Shown: positions 34,697-47,469 of the stretch, piece by piece
How the letters are laid out: the number at the start of each line of letters is the position of its first letter
Position numbering within the stretch: position 1 is the first letter of the stretch
From: Tragulus kanchil
Lineage: Eukaryota; Chordata; Mammalia; Artiodactyla; Tragulidae
DNA: 64,000 nucleotides
Assembly (NCBI GenBank): GCA_022376925.1
Contig: JAIOJX010000025.1
Location: 9,889,141 to 9,953,140 of the forward strand
Direction of reading: 5' to 3'
Translations under genes and position numbers: made by a program
The notes under the pieces: generated by a model
What the model saw: the letters and a program-made list of their open reading frames with translations, nothing else
Databases searched by the model: none
Told to the model about the DNA's origin: nothing

Positions 34697-36759
34697 ATTC
34701 TGGCTTCTTTTGCTCAACATTATTTTTCTGCTTTGTTGTCAGGTTTGGCTACCATTCCTTCTAATTGTACAGAATTCCATTTTACTGTATAAACCATAGT
34801 CTACTTGTTCTACAGTAGGTGGAATTTGGGTTGTTTGTAGTTTGTGCCTACTGTTAATAATGTTGCTTAAAACATACTTTTATATGTTGCTTGGTATGTA
34901 GATTTCTGCTGGCTCTGCATTTAAGAGTGGAATTGCCGGAAATGTGTATGCTCACTTTCACACATATCCCATATTTCCAAAGGGATTTCACTATTTTTCA
35001 TGTCTAACTATGATTTCTATAAGTCCCTGTTGCTCTGAAACTTTTGTCCTTGTGCTTTTAAATGGACAGTAGCTAGTATAAAACTGCTTTTTCCTATTTG
35101 TTCATTCTATATATTCAGCAACACTCATCTTATAATTTATAAAAAGCTCTAGTTATGTCTCCATTTTTATTTCTAATTTTGTGGTCATTAATTTTTATTA
35201 CTTTTACACCAATAGTTTTGTCTATTACTGGTTTGATTCCTAGCAAAATGTGTATGGGTATTATTCATCATTCAGTTTTTGAAGTTTAAACAAATCAATG
35301 TTTTCTTCTTTCATCTTTATTCTTCATCTTTCTGAAGTTTGTTTTATTTTCTTAACTTTATTAATGAAATGCTTACTTTATTTTTATTTTATAATAGTAA
35401 GTTGTCTCTGCTGATGAACAAGTTGAAGAGAATTCTGCTGAAGGGATTTTGATTATGAAAGATGTTTTGAGTCAAAAAGAAAAGAGAACGATGAATAAGG
35501 AATTAATTATCCCTTTCCTTTCCCAGGACATTGCCCTGTCTGCATGTGTGGATGGTAGGTGTGATTTTAATCTTGGAACAGGAGGAGATTTAGCCACAGG
35601 AAACTGCAGAGTAGAAGATTAAGAGTACCTTGGTCTCTTCTGACATCACAGAGTTGCTGCTTATTCCTTTTTTAGCAATGAGACAAAACCCTTCCTGACT
35701 TCAGAAATACAAGATTCCAAATAGCCAAAGCAATCTTGAGAAAGAAGAACGGAGCAGAAGGAATCAACCTTCCTGACTTCAGAAATACTATAAATTCTGG
35801 CTTCTTTTGCTCAACATTATTTTTCTGCTTTGTTGTCAGGTTTGGCTACCATTCCTTCTAATTGTACAGAATTCCATTTTACTGTATAAACCATAGTCTA
35901 CTTGTTCTACAGTAGGTGGAATTTGGGTTGTTTGTAGTTTGTGCCTACTGTTAATAATGTTGCTTAAAACATACTTTTATATGTTGCTTGGTATGTAGAT
36001 TTCTGCTGGCTCTGCATTTAAGAGTGGAATTGCCGGAAATGTGTATGCTCACTTTCACACATATCCCATATTTCCAAAGGGATTTCACTATTTTTCATGT
36101 CTAACTATGATTTCTATAAGTCCCTGTTGCTCTGAAACTTTTGTCCTTGTGCTTTTAAATGGACAGTAGCTAGTATAAAACTGCTTTTTCCTATTTGTTC
36201 ATTCTATATATTCAGCAACACTCATCTTATAATTTATAAAAAGCTCTAGTTATGTCTCCATTTTTATTTCTAATTTTGTGGTCATTAATTTTTATTACTT
36301 TTACACCAATAGTTTTGTCTATTACTGGTTTGATTCCTAGCAAAATGTGTATGGGTATTATTCATCATTCAGTTTTTGAAGTTTAAACAAATCAATGTTT
36401 TCTTCTTTCATCTTTATTCTTCATCTTTCTGAAGTTTGTTTTATTTTCTTAACTTTATTAATGAAATGCTTACTTTATTTTTATTTTATAATAGTAAGTT
36501 GTCTCTGCTGATGAACAAGTTGAAGAGAATTCTGCTGAAGGGATTTTGATTATGAAAGATGTTTTGAGTCAAAAAGAAAAGAGAACGATGAATAAGGAAT
36601 TAATTATCCCTTTCCTTTCCCAGGACATTGCCCTGTCTGCATGTGTGGATGGTAGGTGTGATTTTAATCTTGGAACAGGAGGAGATTTAGCCACAGGGGA
36701 AACTGCAGAGTAGAAGATTAAGAGTACCTTGGTCTCTTCTGACATCACAGAGTTGCTGC
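34612..36759 (+). repeat. Tandem duplication 12 (about 1,097-base unit)
   Basis: Units 34612-35660 and 35709-36759. Unit 1 ends with a 48-base tail (35661-35708) whose last part, cttcctgacttcagaaat, is itself a copy of nearby sequence (34671). Unit 2 has two extra G near 36697. The first 193 bases occur a third time at 33451-33642. Confidence 0.93.
34697..35060 (-). mobile_element. Older L1 (L1M-type) 3' region, antisense
   Basis: ctgtataaaccatagtctac, ggaatttgggttgtttgtag, taataatgttgcttaaaaca, aagagtggaattgccggaaa follow the order of an antisense L1M 3' UTR/ORF2 end. The first part also occurs at 33536-33642. Repeated at 35794-36160. Confidence 0.6.
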
Positions 36760-36858
36760 ATTTCTTTCAGACTTCCTTTTATTAAAGACCAAGAAAAAAA
36801 AATGTTTTCCCTGATTTTTATACTGTTTTGAATTCTGCTTTCTGTTACTGGCCATCCT
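35061..36858. other. Unassigned AT-rich DNA with a duplicated old-L1 piece
   Basis: The part 35794-36160 repeats the antisense L1 at 34697-35060; the remainder may be further degraded L1 but no landmark is clear. No gene. Confidence 0.4.
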
Positions 36859-36867
36859 AAGTGATTC

Positions 36868-37076
36868 AGTCACTCAGTTGCGTCTGACTCTTTCGATCCA
36901 TGGATTGTAGCCCATTAGGCTCCTCTGTTCGTGGGATTTTTCAGGCAAGAATACTGGAGTGGTTTGCCATTTCCTTCTCTAGGAGGTCTTCCCAACCCGT
37001 GGATAGAAATTACCTCTCTTGCATCTCCTGCATTCGCAGGCAGATACTTTACCACTTAGCACCACCTAGGAAGTTC
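36868..37076 (-). mobile_element. Bov-tA SINE with target-site duplication
   Basis: Reverse orientation, ttgcgtctgactctttcgat to ttagcaccacctaggaagtt. Flanked by aagtgattc at 36859-36867 and 37077-37085. Confidence 0.93.
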
Positions 37077-37085
37077 AAGTGATTC

Positions 37086-37788
37086 TCTATCCATATCTTT
37101 ATTCCTTTTTTTTCTTGGCTTGAGTTAACAGGGACTGAGAGGAGTAATAAAGTGTCCTACTGGTGTTGTTACTTTCATCTCTTGTTTTGGAATAAGTTTT
37201 TGCTTTGTATAATTCTTCATTTTATTATTCAGCCTGAAGTTTTATGCGTTATAATTTCATCTCATAAATTTATATTGTTCTCTCCTATTATAACCTTTAA
37301 AATACAATCTATGATTTTGCCCCCAGCTTCTTAAAATATTATTTTCCTATTTTGTGAGGGCTCAATGAAAATTTACAGTCTAATATAATATTATGTTTTG
37401 ATGTTTAGTAAATGTAATAGTTGTGTTCTAACACCGCCATTTCCCCTTTCTTGTGTACAGAAATATCGTGACAGAATCCTTTCTTATGTGGTCTGTTTGG
37501 CTGTTTTTTCCCCAAGGATAAACATAAGGATGATATCCTTTCACTGACTTTTACATGTGAAGCAAAACTTGTTTTGCTCCCCTGGTGCATTTGTAGTTAT
37601 GTTTTCCCACTGAATGTGGTAGAGAAGGGATCCTAGTTTAGTTTGTTGTTCTTCATTGCATTTATTCCTTGTACTCTGTTGCCTTTTTATGCTGACCATG
37701 AAATATCCCAGTATTGGTATGTTACCCTTCAGATGTTGTGTCTTTAAATATTTAGATTCAACTCCATTTGTTTCTTCTTTTAATGACA
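37086..37788. other. Unassigned intergenic DNA
   Basis: No gene or repeat recognised; short frames here are AT-rich chance frames. Repeated at 38177-38864. Confidence 0.45.
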
Positions 37789-37958
37789 GGAAACTGCAGA
37801 GTAGAAGATTAAGAGTACCTTGGTCTCTTCTGACATCACAGAGTTGCTGCATTTCTTTCAGACTTCCTTTTATTAAAGACCAAGAAAAAAAAATGTTTTC
37901 CCTGATTTTTATACTGTTTTGAATTCTGCTTTCTGTTACTGGCCATCCTAAGTGATTC

Positions 37959-38167
37959 AGTCACTCAGTTGCGTCTGACTCTTTCGATCCATGGATTGTA
38001 GCCCATTAGGCTCCTCTGTTCGTGGGATTTTTCAGGCAAGAATACTGGAGTGGTTTGCCATTTCCTTCTCTAGGAGGTCTTCCCAACCCGTGGATAGAAA
38101 TTACCTCTCTTGCATCTCCTGCATTCGCAGGCAGATACTTTACCACTTAGCACCACCTAGGAAGTTC
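37959..38167 (-). mobile_element. Bov-tA SINE, second copy
   Basis: Unit-2 duplicate of 36868-37076, with the same target-site duplication. Confidence 0.93.
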
Positions 38168-38950
38168 AAGTGATTCTCTATCCATATCTTTATTCCTTTT
38201 TTTTCTTGGCTTGAGTTAACAGGGACTGAGAGGAGTAATAAAGTGTCCTACTGGTGTTGTTACTTTCATCTCTTGTTTTGGAATAAGTTTTTGCTTTGTA
38301 TAATTCTTCATTTTATTATTCAGCCTGAAGTTTTATGCGTTATAATTTCATCTCATAAATTTATATTGTTCTCTCCTATTATAACCTTTAAAATACAATC
38401 TATGATTTTGCCCCCAGCTTCTTAAAATATTATTTTCCTATTTTGTGAGGGCTCAATGAAAATTTACAGTCTAATATAATATTATGTTTTGATGTTTAGT
38501 AAATGTAATAGTTGTGTTCTAACACCGCCATTTCCCCTTTCTTGTGTACAGAAATATCGTGACAGAATCCTTTCTTATGTGGTCTGTTTGGCTGTTTTTT
38601 CCCCAAGGATAAACATAAGGATGATATCCTTTCACTGACTTTTACATGTGAAGCAAAACTTGTTTTGCTCCCCTGGTGCATTTGTAGTTATGTTTTCCCA
38701 CTGAATGTGGTAGAGAAGGGATCCTAGTTTAGTTTGTTGTTCTTCATTGCATTTATTCCTTGTACTCTGTTGCCTTTTTATGCTGACCATGAAATATCCC
38801 AGTATTGGTATGTTACCCTTCAGATGTTGTGTCTTTAAATATTTAGATTCAACTCCATTTGTTTTTCTTCTAATGCTTCTTTTCAGGTGTTTTTCTTTCT
38901 GTTCTCTTTTGAAGAATAATTTATCAAAATTTGGGTCCTAGTGTGCTGTT

Positions 38951-39088
38951 CTCCCCCTGGAGGAAGGCGTAGCAACTCACTCCAGTATTTTTGCCTTGAG
39001 AAGCCTATGGTAGAGAAACATGGTGGGCTGTGGTTCATATGTTGCAAAGAGTCAGACATGACGGAAGTGCCTTAGCATGCACATAACA
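38951..39088 (+). mobile_element. BovA SINE fragment
   Basis: ccctggaggaaggcgtagca, actccagtatttttgccttg, agagtcagacatgacggaag, ending gcatgcacataacac. No tRNA head; diverged. Confidence 0.8.
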
Positions 39089-39559
39089 CACGTGCTGTCC
39101 TCCAATTTAATACCTTCTCTGCGGTTTTGTCTTCATTTTCTTTCTTCTGCTGTCCAGTAGAGATCTTCACAGTGTTTCATCAGGCATCTAAATTTTCTAT
39201 AAGTTTTCCTTGTATATTATAATTAATATTAAATTAGTTTTATACCATTTATAACTGTAATATTTTTCCTTTTTCTGCTCCATTTTAACTTTCTCCTGTT
39301 TGCCAGCTCTTCTTTTTTTTAATTCTTTTGCACATACTAACCATTTATGAGAAGAAACATTATAGAAACAAGTTTTCAGACTTATCTAAAGATTTAAAGA
39401 GGTTACACATGAAGAGTAAGACACCAACCTATGGATATACCCCAGTGAAAAGAGAAAGGATACAATCTCTTGTTTCTTTTTATTTGTTTTAGAGCTGTTA
39501 CTTTAAATTTCTTGGAAGAAATTTGCTAGATTGTATTATTGTTCTCAGTTCTTTATCCC
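39089..39559. other. Unassigned intergenic DNA
   Basis: Nothing recognised. Confidence 0.45.
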
Positions 39560-39975
39560 TATTCTCTTGCCATGGTCTCATTGTCACAGATAGCATATCT
39601 TTCCTCCCTCTCCTCTCTAGGCCTCGCCAGGTGACATACTTTGACCAATGATATATGTATGAAAGTCATAGTTTATATTTCAAGAGACCTTGAAGACCTC
39701 ACATGTTTCTGTTTTTTCTCTTCCATTTGCCAGTGCCATGAAAAGACTATATCATGGGTTTTCTTGGAGAGCCTGTTGGTTTCCTGAGGGGCATAAAATT
39801 AAAGATGTAGAACAGAGGGACTCCAGCTAAATAACAGACAGAGAGTGACAAAAAGAGCTTTCCAGCTGAGCACAGCTTCAGCCAGTCATATTCCAGTGGA
39901 TATGCAAATGCATGGGCATCAAGAATATTATTCTTACTGGCATAATTTGTTAAACAGCAATAGCTAACGAGTACA
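39560..39975 (+). mobile_element. Possible MLT1-like LTR
   Basis: tgacatactttgaccaatga, tctcttccatttgccagtgc, and an end ttgttaaacagcaatagcta fit an old MaLR LTR. Weak, by eye. Confidence 0.35.
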
Positions 39976-40019
39976 ATGATTTTTCTTCTATTTCCTCCAA
40001 TGAATTATTTTAAAAGTAG

Positions 40020-40750
40020 CACAAATAAGTGTTGGCAAGGATCTGCAGGAAAGGGAACCCACATACACTGCTGGTAAAAATGTAAATTAGTATTGCCCCT
40101 GTGGAAAAAAAATATGGAGATTTCTCAAAAAAACTAAAAGTAGAACTACTCTATGATCCAGCAGTTCCACTCCTGGACATATACAAAATATCCCAAACCA
40201 CTAATTTAAAAAGATGCATACACTCCAATTTCACAGCAGCATTATTTCCAACTGCCAAGATATGGAGGCAATCTAATCAATGATAAGCAGATAAAGAAGT
40301 TTTGCATATATATACATATATGTATATATATGAATATATTCAGTCATTTAAAAAGATGAAGTTTTGCTATTTCCAACAGCATGGCTGGGCTTAGAGGGCA
40401 TTATGCTAAGTGAGGTAAGTCAGACCGAGAAGGACAAATACTATATGATCCCACTTATTTGTGATATCTAAAAAATAAAACAAACTAGTGAATATAAGAA
40501 GAAAGAAACAGACTCACAAATATAGAAAGACAAACTAGTGGGAAGGGAAGGAGGGAGGGACAAGTGTGGGATATGGGATGAGATACAAACTATAATCTAT
40601 CAAATAAATCAGCTACAAGGATATATTATACAGCATAGGAAAATATAGCCAACATTTCATAATATTTATAAATGGAGCATAACCTTTAAACACTGTGAAT
40701 CACTATGTCATACCTGACGTATATTGTATATCAACTATACTTCAAAAAAG
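40020..40750 (+). mobile_element. Old L1 (L1MA/L1M-type) 3' end
   Basis: ttggcaaggatctgcaggaa, acatacactgctggtaaaaa, atgatccagcagttccactc, gggcattatgctaagtgagg, tactatatgatcccacttat, and a 3' end tatatcaactatacttcaaa. An AT/TG microsatellite at about 40303-40335 lies within it. Confidence 0.85.
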
Positions 40751-41718
40751 TAATTTTTCTTGTAATTCTTTTTTTTTTGTACTTCTTGTTTAATTTTTTT
40801 CCATAGATCTTCAAAAATATATCCCTATTGACTAGAAATCCTTACTCTTAAGAAGATTAATAGATTTTTATTTTTGCCTTAACTGTCTCCCTTTTCCTGT
40901 AGGTGAGGCCTGGTCTTGTAGACCTTCAGTGAGATTAGGTGCTTTCTCAGCACTCTGGTAACCTACAGAGAGAGTGGGGGTTTCAGGACCCTAATCAGTA
41001 GAACCTCACCCGTACATAGTTACTCCTGCTTGTATGCATGTCTGCTCTGCTAGTAAGCAGACCCAGCATGTCCGTATCTTCTTGTGTTTTGGTTTTTGTT
41101 GTGTGCTTGGACTCTTCAAAAGCTAATGACCTCATTCTAACTGGCCTCATTGCTGCTTCTGCCACCACCCCTCCTGAAGAGCAGCCCTGCTGCTTTGGAG
41201 AAAGCCCTCAGCACTGCTGCCACTCATCTCGTTTGCTCCTCCTCTAAGAAAGAGACAAATGCTCTTCCATAGTTCTGCTCTTGTCTCTGCTCACACATTC
41301 CCCATCTCTGCTCACAGATCTTACTTTGTCTCCCCCTTGAACCTTCAGCTGGACTGTACTTAGCAAGTTTCTTTGTCCAGGATCACAAGTTTGATTTCTT
41401 GGGAATAACATGTTTCTTACAAACACTTGCCGTGTTCCATTCCTCATGTTCTCCCCTCTCTTCCAACGGGATGCAGAGGATTCGAGTGGCCTAAATGAAT
41501 AGAAATTCACAAAAATGGAAGAAGTCTTGGTCCCTGGATGGCCATGAGCAAGGCTGCCCACTGAACAGAAACAACCTCTGTGGCTACATAGGAGCAAGAA
41601 ATAAACTCTTAGGCCGAGTCACTGAGATTTGGATAAGAGCATTAGATAAGAGTGTTAGCCTGACTTAACTTAAAAGTCAGAAATCAGCAGCTTGAAGTGG
41701 AGTGGTAGGATAAATAAT
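40751..41718. other. Unassigned DNA, moderately GC-rich from 40900
   Basis: Reverse frame 41244-41597 (117 residues) and forward frame 41038-41247 have no recognisable domain. It could be an LTR or processed-transcript relic that I do not recognise. Confidence 0.4.
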
Positions 41719-41727
41719 AAAAACTCT

Positions 41728-42060
41728 AGGGGCTTCCCCTGGTGGTCCAGTGGGTGGGGACACCGCCTTGCAGTGCAGGGGGCGCTGGTTAGATCCCTGG
41801 CCTGGGAGGATCCCACGTGCTGCGGAACAGCTGGACTGATGTGTCCAATTACCGAGCCGGAGCTCTGGGGCACATGCGCCCAGAGCCGGTGCTCTGCGAC
41901 GACGGAGGCTACCACGATGGGAGGCCCGCGGGAGCCAGGGAACAAAGATGGATGAAAATGGAGAAATGAAAGACCAATAGAAATGGCCCGCCTGTCCCCC
42001 TCCCTCCCCACCCCACCCCTCAAAAGATAAATAAATAAAAAATAAATGTTAAAAAAAAAA
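41728..42060 (+). mobile_element. CHR-type cetartiodactyl SINE with target-site duplication
   Basis: ggggcttcccctggtggtcc, ggatcccacgtgctgcggaa, ccagagccggtgctctgcga, gggaggcccgcgggagccag, then an A/T-rich tail (gataaataaataaaaaataa) and poly(A). Flanked by aaaaactct at 41719-41727 and 42061-42069. The high CpG content fits a tRNA-derived SINE with little decay. Confidence 0.88.
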
Positions 42061-42069
42061 AAAAACTCT

Positions 42070-43344
42070 AAAATTTGTAAAATTGGATCCATTTTCAGGT
42101 TCCAAAGATAAAGATGTAGTGAGCAAGGCTGCTTGAGAATGCTTTGAGTGCCATGGAAGAAAAAAAAAACATTGGCTAAAACTGATGCCTGTGGATAATT
42201 TAGAAGACAGACCATGTGCCTGGTAGGAGATCCTATTTATAATTGTTTCAGTAATGGCTATAGTTGACTGCCTTTGGCAATTTGTGATAAGAAAGAACTG
42301 GCTGGTTTTGAAATAGAGATGAAAGAAGATGGAGGTGGTGTAGTGGTCGAGGATTGTTTCTGACCTACTGTAGTAAGAAATAAACTTTAAAAATTATTAA
42401 AAGAAAGCAACTCAGTAATATGTTTCAGTTTAACCAAGTGAGACTCCTTCCTGTAAAGATCAGTTAAATTCATGGATGATTATGTTGAAAGACTAAATGT
42501 ACACTGGGCACATAAGTTAGGGTAAGTGATATAAACTTCCTGCTATATAAGGGGTTGGTTCCCTTTAGTTTTCAAATTACATTGACATACCTAGCATATT
42601 AGACATTAGGTATATATTAGAATTGTTTTTCACATCTGCTTCCATATTCAATAAAATTACTTTTAATGTATTTTACAAATGAAATAACAGATTTTAGTTT
42701 TCATTTTTAAAATCTGAAATATAACTGATGTGCAATATTATGTTAGATTCAGATGTTCTACATAGCAATTTGACATTTGCACACATTGTGATCATATGTC
42801 TAATAACCAACATTAATGGACAGATTTTTAAATTGAACTTCATATATATAACCACATCAACTTAAATATATAAGTCAGAGATAAGCCAAAAGAAAGGAAA
42901 AAATAAAAGTAGAAGGAAAAGAGAAACAAACAAAAAATAAATGAATAAAGTATAAATAAGAACAAAAGCAGATTTTATTCAATAGTTTTCATTGTTACAA
43001 AGCAGTTTGAACTTTAGGCTTTTAGTTATATCTCTAAAGTAATTGTTTGGTTTATCATTTTAAAAAAAATCTCTAAAATTTAGACAAGTTCTTAAGTCAT
43101 ACTCCCGGTGTAACATTTTATAATTTGTTCATTATTTTGAAAATAAATAATACAGTTTCTTAAAAAGTTTAAAATAGGGTTAGGAGGAGTTGACGTGAAA
43201 GAATATTCAGAATTCTGAAAAAGGAAACTAATAACAAGGATCTAGTCTTACTGTTTCTAAAATATATATAATAAAGCAACCATAGTTACAATTTCTTAGT
43301 CTTTATGAATAAACAGACAGTAGCAAAACACAATCCAGGAAGAG
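42070..43344. other. Unassigned DNA with a possible antisense L1 3' UTR piece
   Basis: Between 42694 and 42815, gatgtgcaatattatgttag and cacacattgtgatcatatgt resemble an antisense L1 3' UTR. The rest is AT-rich with nothing recognised. Confidence 0.4.
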
Positions 43345-43760
43345 GCCCCCAAAACTAAGCATTTAGGGAAAAAACAAACTTGGGTCTTAATGTTACTCCT
43401 CACACCAAATCTTTAAGAGGAAAACACAAAATTTCTAGAAGAAAACAGTGATGACTTTATTACTTTAGAGCAAGAAGGGGCTTCCTAAGTATTCTTGAAC
43501 CTAGAATTCATAAAGTGTCCATGAGAGTCCAAAGAAAACCATTCATCTAAACAAAATAAACTTCTGTCTGATGAATAGAATTGTCAACAAAGAAAATACA
43601 ACAGTTATTTTTTTGGTGGTGGTGGGGAATTGCAATACATATGGCAGAAAAAAAAAACCAGTCTAATTTCCTTGATTTACAAAGTACTCAAACAAATGTC
43701 ATCATTGCAATCAAATTCAAATCATTTAAATAAGCAAAAAATTATGGGTATGCATTCAAT
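43345..43760 (+). mobile_element. Probable old L1 ORF2 fragment
   Basis: ctcctcacaccaaatcttta, atttctagaagaaaacagtg, taaacttctgtctgatgaat, a caaagtactcaaacaaatgt stretch fit degraded L1 ORF2 C-terminal sequence. Confidence 0.5.
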
Positions 43761-44307
43761 AAAAAATAATGGACCATGACAAAAGAAGTTCTCTAGAAAT
43801 GTTATAATAATGATCATTTTCATTGTTTTCACTTTTGTGTGGCCCATTGTGTACCAGACTTCACTCTGCACTTCAGACTGCTTTCTTTAAAATGTCTCTG
43901 CTTTTTCAAGTTTTTGTTGCTACTTTCTCATTTTTGTCGGTGATTACAAAACTGAAGGATAAGAAACACATGTTTTCTCTTTAACTGTTTTTAATTAAAC
44001 TTTTGGTAAAACAGAGCTGATTGTAATTACTCTTCCATTATCTTTAAGAATCTTCTCAAACTTCCTCAGTTTCTCAGGTCATTCTTGGGCAGCAAGTGAA
44101 CAAAAAACAGGAATGTTATTAGCCGATAGTTGGCTGGCTGATTAGGAGCTGCCTGCTCTCCATCTGCAGGGACTGTTTAAAGAACAGATGCTTACTCCAT
44201 TATCTTCAGACATCCCCAGTCTGTTTGCCATTGGCTTATCTTCATATTCTGTATTTGAAATCTCCACCCGTAGCAAATTCAAAGATGCCCTTCAGGAGAC
44301 TTAGTAT
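43761..44307. other. Unassigned intergenic DNA
   Basis: Nothing recognised. Confidence 0.4.
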
Positions 44308-44400
44308 CTCCTCCTGGAGATCTTCTTGACCCACGGATCAAGCCTGCATCTCCTGCATTGGCAGACAGGTTCTTTACCACTGAGCCACCTGGGAAGCCTG
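44308..44400 (-). mobile_element. Bov-tA SINE 5' half
   Basis: cctggagatcttcttgaccc, tctcctgcattggcagacag, ccactgagccacctgggaag: the reverse complement of the tRNA-like head and start of BovA only. Confidence 0.85.
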
Positions 44401-44858
44401 TCCTTGAATGGATATCCTTAAATGCAATAAATCTCCCTAAGTGAAATAGCTAAATTTTGAAACTTGAAAAAGAAGAGAGACTTCACAGCTAGATGAGGAT
44501 GGCAAGAGAGCCCAGGCAGCCAGCAGCTTATTCCTCTGGAAGCCGGGCCGCGGACCCCAAATGTGGGACTAAAGACAAAATAGTAGCCTTTTTTTTTAAG
44601 CTCAGGGTGACTCCAATGAAAGCAAGACAAATTCTGTAGTATGAAATGTGTTTATTGAATTTCTTGGTAATCAACTTATTCTGAAACTAAACACATTTAC
44701 CTACATGCTGATACCATTTGACTGTGATTATTAAAAGGTTCTTTACCCCCAAAAAACAAAGAATCTCTCTTCCAAAAAAAAAAAAAAAGCAACAGAGTGT
44801 AGGCAGTAAGGGACATGCACACCACATCAGATGTAGTACCTACCTGCATAACAGGACT
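44401..44858. other. Unassigned DNA with a small GC-rich core
   Basis: ggaagccgggccgcggaccc near 44536-44555 stands out in AT-rich surroundings. A 70-residue reverse frame at 44418-44630 has no known domain. Confidence 0.35.
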
Positions 44859-47001
44859 GTCAGTGATGTGCCCAGTGGGCAGCCAGTGTAACTAGGGGTG
44901 ACTCTGAGAGAAGCAGTGTCTCATTTCTATGTTGCTTTACTGCTCGTCTCTGCCTGCCCAAAATTCTGCAGAGTCTGAGGGAGTGTGTCCTTTGATTCTG
45001 TTGAGAAAGTCCAGAAAGCCCATGTTTCTGGACTGTGGTATTGCCTTCCTCACTGGCGGGAGACCGTGGTCTTATGTGGAGGAATAACTTGGTTATTCTT
45101 AGTTAGAGAAAGGGGTTCAATACTTGAGAAAGGTTAATTAACTTCAGGATCAAAGCAAGGGATGGGAAAGCTTCCAGGGTAAGAGAGAATACTGGGAAAT
45201 TTCTAGAGCAAATTCCCATATTAATTTGAATGCAACCTAAGCAAGGGTCACAAGATGGTAGTAAGCTTTTGAAATAGATGCTCAAATCTCGTTCCTTGAG
45301 ACCTGAGTAGCTTATCAAAAAGTAACTAATATGAATGGGAGAATAGCTCAATTTGGCCACGACATGTAGCCTATGGGTTAGAGGATTCTGCACTGGAAGA
45401 GCCTTCTTACTGGCATTTTATGTATTTCAGAGGCTAACACCCTCCTACCAAACCAAATATTCTGCTTTCCAAACATAAACTTAGGTTCTTAATGTGAAAA
45501 TTTACATTTATAAATTCACATTCATAAGTATAAATGCCATAAATTTGGGAAGAAGAGCTCAAAAAAACTGTATTTGAAATCGTTATTTTTGCTTATAGAC
45601 GATTTTCATATTAGGAAAATACATTGCAGCTGATCGTGAATGTCCTCACTTTCAACTTCTCCTAACAGCTTCCCTGGGTGATGTTCTTTTTCCTCTGCTC
45701 CTTGTCATCTCACAGAGAATAATTTAGAAGGTAAAAAGAGACATATACTTTGCAAGGAACTCTCTGTATTACAGCTTCTTGATGGTTTTGGCCTGGCTTA
45801 TGAGTCTCTGTCTGCAGTGGTATTGAGCTTGGCTGCATCTGTGTATACAGCCATTTGACTTATCAAATCTAAGCATCTTTGGGAATAGGATCAAATGATG
45901 AACGACAGTCATATTGACTTTTTGTATCCAAAAAGTACTGATTGGAGAATGTCAGTGATGTGCCCAGTGGGCAGCCAGTGTAACTAGGGGTGACTCTGAG
46001 AGAAGCAGTGTCTCATTTCTATGTTGCTTTACTGCTCGTCTCTGCCTGCCCAAAATTCTGCAGAGTCTGAGGAGTGTGGCCTTTGATTCTCTTGAGAAAG
46101 TCCAGAAAGCCCATGTTTCTGGACTGTGGTATTGCCTTCCTCACTGGCGGGAGACCGTGGTCTTATGTGGAGGAATAACTTGGTTATTCTTAGTTAGAGA
46201 AAGGGGTTCAATACTTGAGAAAGGTTAATTAACTTCAGGATCAAAGCAAGGGATGGGAAAGCTTCCAGGGTAAGAGAGAATACTGGGAAATTTCTAGAGC
46301 AAATTCCCATATTAATTTGAATGCAACCTAAGCAAGGGTCACAAGATGGTAGTAAGCTTTTGAAATAGATGCTCAAATCTCGTTCCTTGAGACCTGAGTA
46401 GCTTATCAAAAAGTAACTAATATGAATGGAGAGAATAGCTCAATTTGGCCACGACATGTAGCCTATGGGTTAGAGGATTCTGCACTGGAAGAGCCTTCTT
46501 ACTGGCATTTTATGTATTTCAGAGGCTAACACCCTCCTACCAAACCAAATATTCTGCTTTCCAAACATAAACTTAGGTTCTTAATGTGAAAATTTACATT
46601 TATAAATTCACATTCATAAGTATAAATGCCATAAATTTGGGAAGAAGAGCTCAAAAAAACTGTATTTGAAATCGTTATTTTTGCTTATAGACGATTTTCA
46701 TATTAGGAAAATACATTGCAGCTGATCGTGAATGTCCTCACTTTCAACTTCTCCTAACAGCTTCCCTGGGTGATGTTCTTTTTCCTCTGCTCCTTGTCAT
46801 CTCACAGAGAATAATTTAGAAGGTAAAAAGAGACATATACTTTGCAAGGAACTCTCTGTATTACAGCTTCTTGATGGTTTTGGCCTGGCTTATGAGTCTC
46901 TGTCTGCAGTGGTATTGAGCTTGGCTGCATCTGTGTATACAGCCATTTGACTTATCAAATCTAAGCATCTTTGGGAATAGGATCAAATGATGAACGACAG
47001 T
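44859..47001 (+). repeat. Tandem duplication 14 (1,091-base unit)
   Basis: Units 44859-45910 and 45950-47001, with a 39-base tail (45911-45949) not found after unit 2. Small differences near 44985/46075 and 45338/46429. The content is unassigned; no repeat family recognised in it. Confidence 0.95.
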
Positions 47002-47107
47002 CTATGTGATGATCAGCTCAAAGACTGGAAAATTGATTGTGTAAGTTAAGTCAGCAACAGTACTGGCAGAAACCAATGAGAATTAGGATAAGTAGCGTGA
47101 GTGTGTG

Positions 47108-47240
47108 GGGAAGGAAATGGCAACCCACGCCAGTATTCTTGCCTGAAAAATTCCATGGATGAAGACGTCTGACAGGCTGCAGTCCACGGGGTCACACAGT
47201 CGGATATGACTGAAGTGACTAAACAGCAACAGCATGAGTG
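47108..47240 (+). mobile_element. BovA SINE fragment
   Basis: gaaatggcaacccacgccag, aggctgcagtccacggggtc, gactgaagtgactaaacagc. No tRNA head. Confidence 0.85.
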
Positions 47241-47268
47241 TGTATGTGTGTGTATGTGTATGCGTGTC
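47241..47268. repeat. (TGTA/TG)n microsatellite
   Basis: Degenerate TG-rich run directly 3' of the BovA fragment. Confidence 0.8.
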
Positions 47269-47469
47269 ACTCATAAAACTTAAGCAATCCTCAGAGGCCA
47301 CACACTCTTTGAAGCTCCTCAAAATAAGGAAGCTGAAGGGATGTCAGTATGGTTACCCATGACCCTCATGAAAGAGACTTGTAAGAGCACCCAATATGGC
47401 CTATGCATTTCAGATCTAGATTAATTTACCAAAACCCATTCACCAAATGACCAAGTTCCAGTCTCATTT

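Larger units (their letters stand above)
32498..34804 (+). repeat. Tandem duplication 11 (1,161 to 1,164-base offset)
   Basis: Units 32498-33642 and 33662-34804, with a non-matching tail (33643-33661) before the junction. Unit 2 is 3 bases shorter near 33700 and differs in an A run at about 34588 (aaaaggaaaa versus all A). Both units carry the L1 inversion point and the SINE. Confidence 0.95.
36700..38864 (+). repeat. Tandem duplication 13 (1,091-base unit)
   Basis: Units 36700-37788 and 37791-38864. Unit 1 ends with tttcttcttttaatgacagg where unit 2 reads tttttcttctaatgcttc. Both units carry the same SINE with the same target-site duplication. The first about 60 bases occur a third time at 35601-35660. 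Confidence 0.95.

Noticed and set aside
40751..41718. Ruminant endogenous retrovirus LTR
   Set aside because: Composition is suggestive, but I could not identify TG...CA ends, a primer-binding site or a paired LTR, so I left it unassigned.
41670..42215. A 181-residue reverse frame as a gene
   Set aside because: Its middle is the antisense of the CHR-type SINE at 41728-42060; the ends are low-complexity flank.
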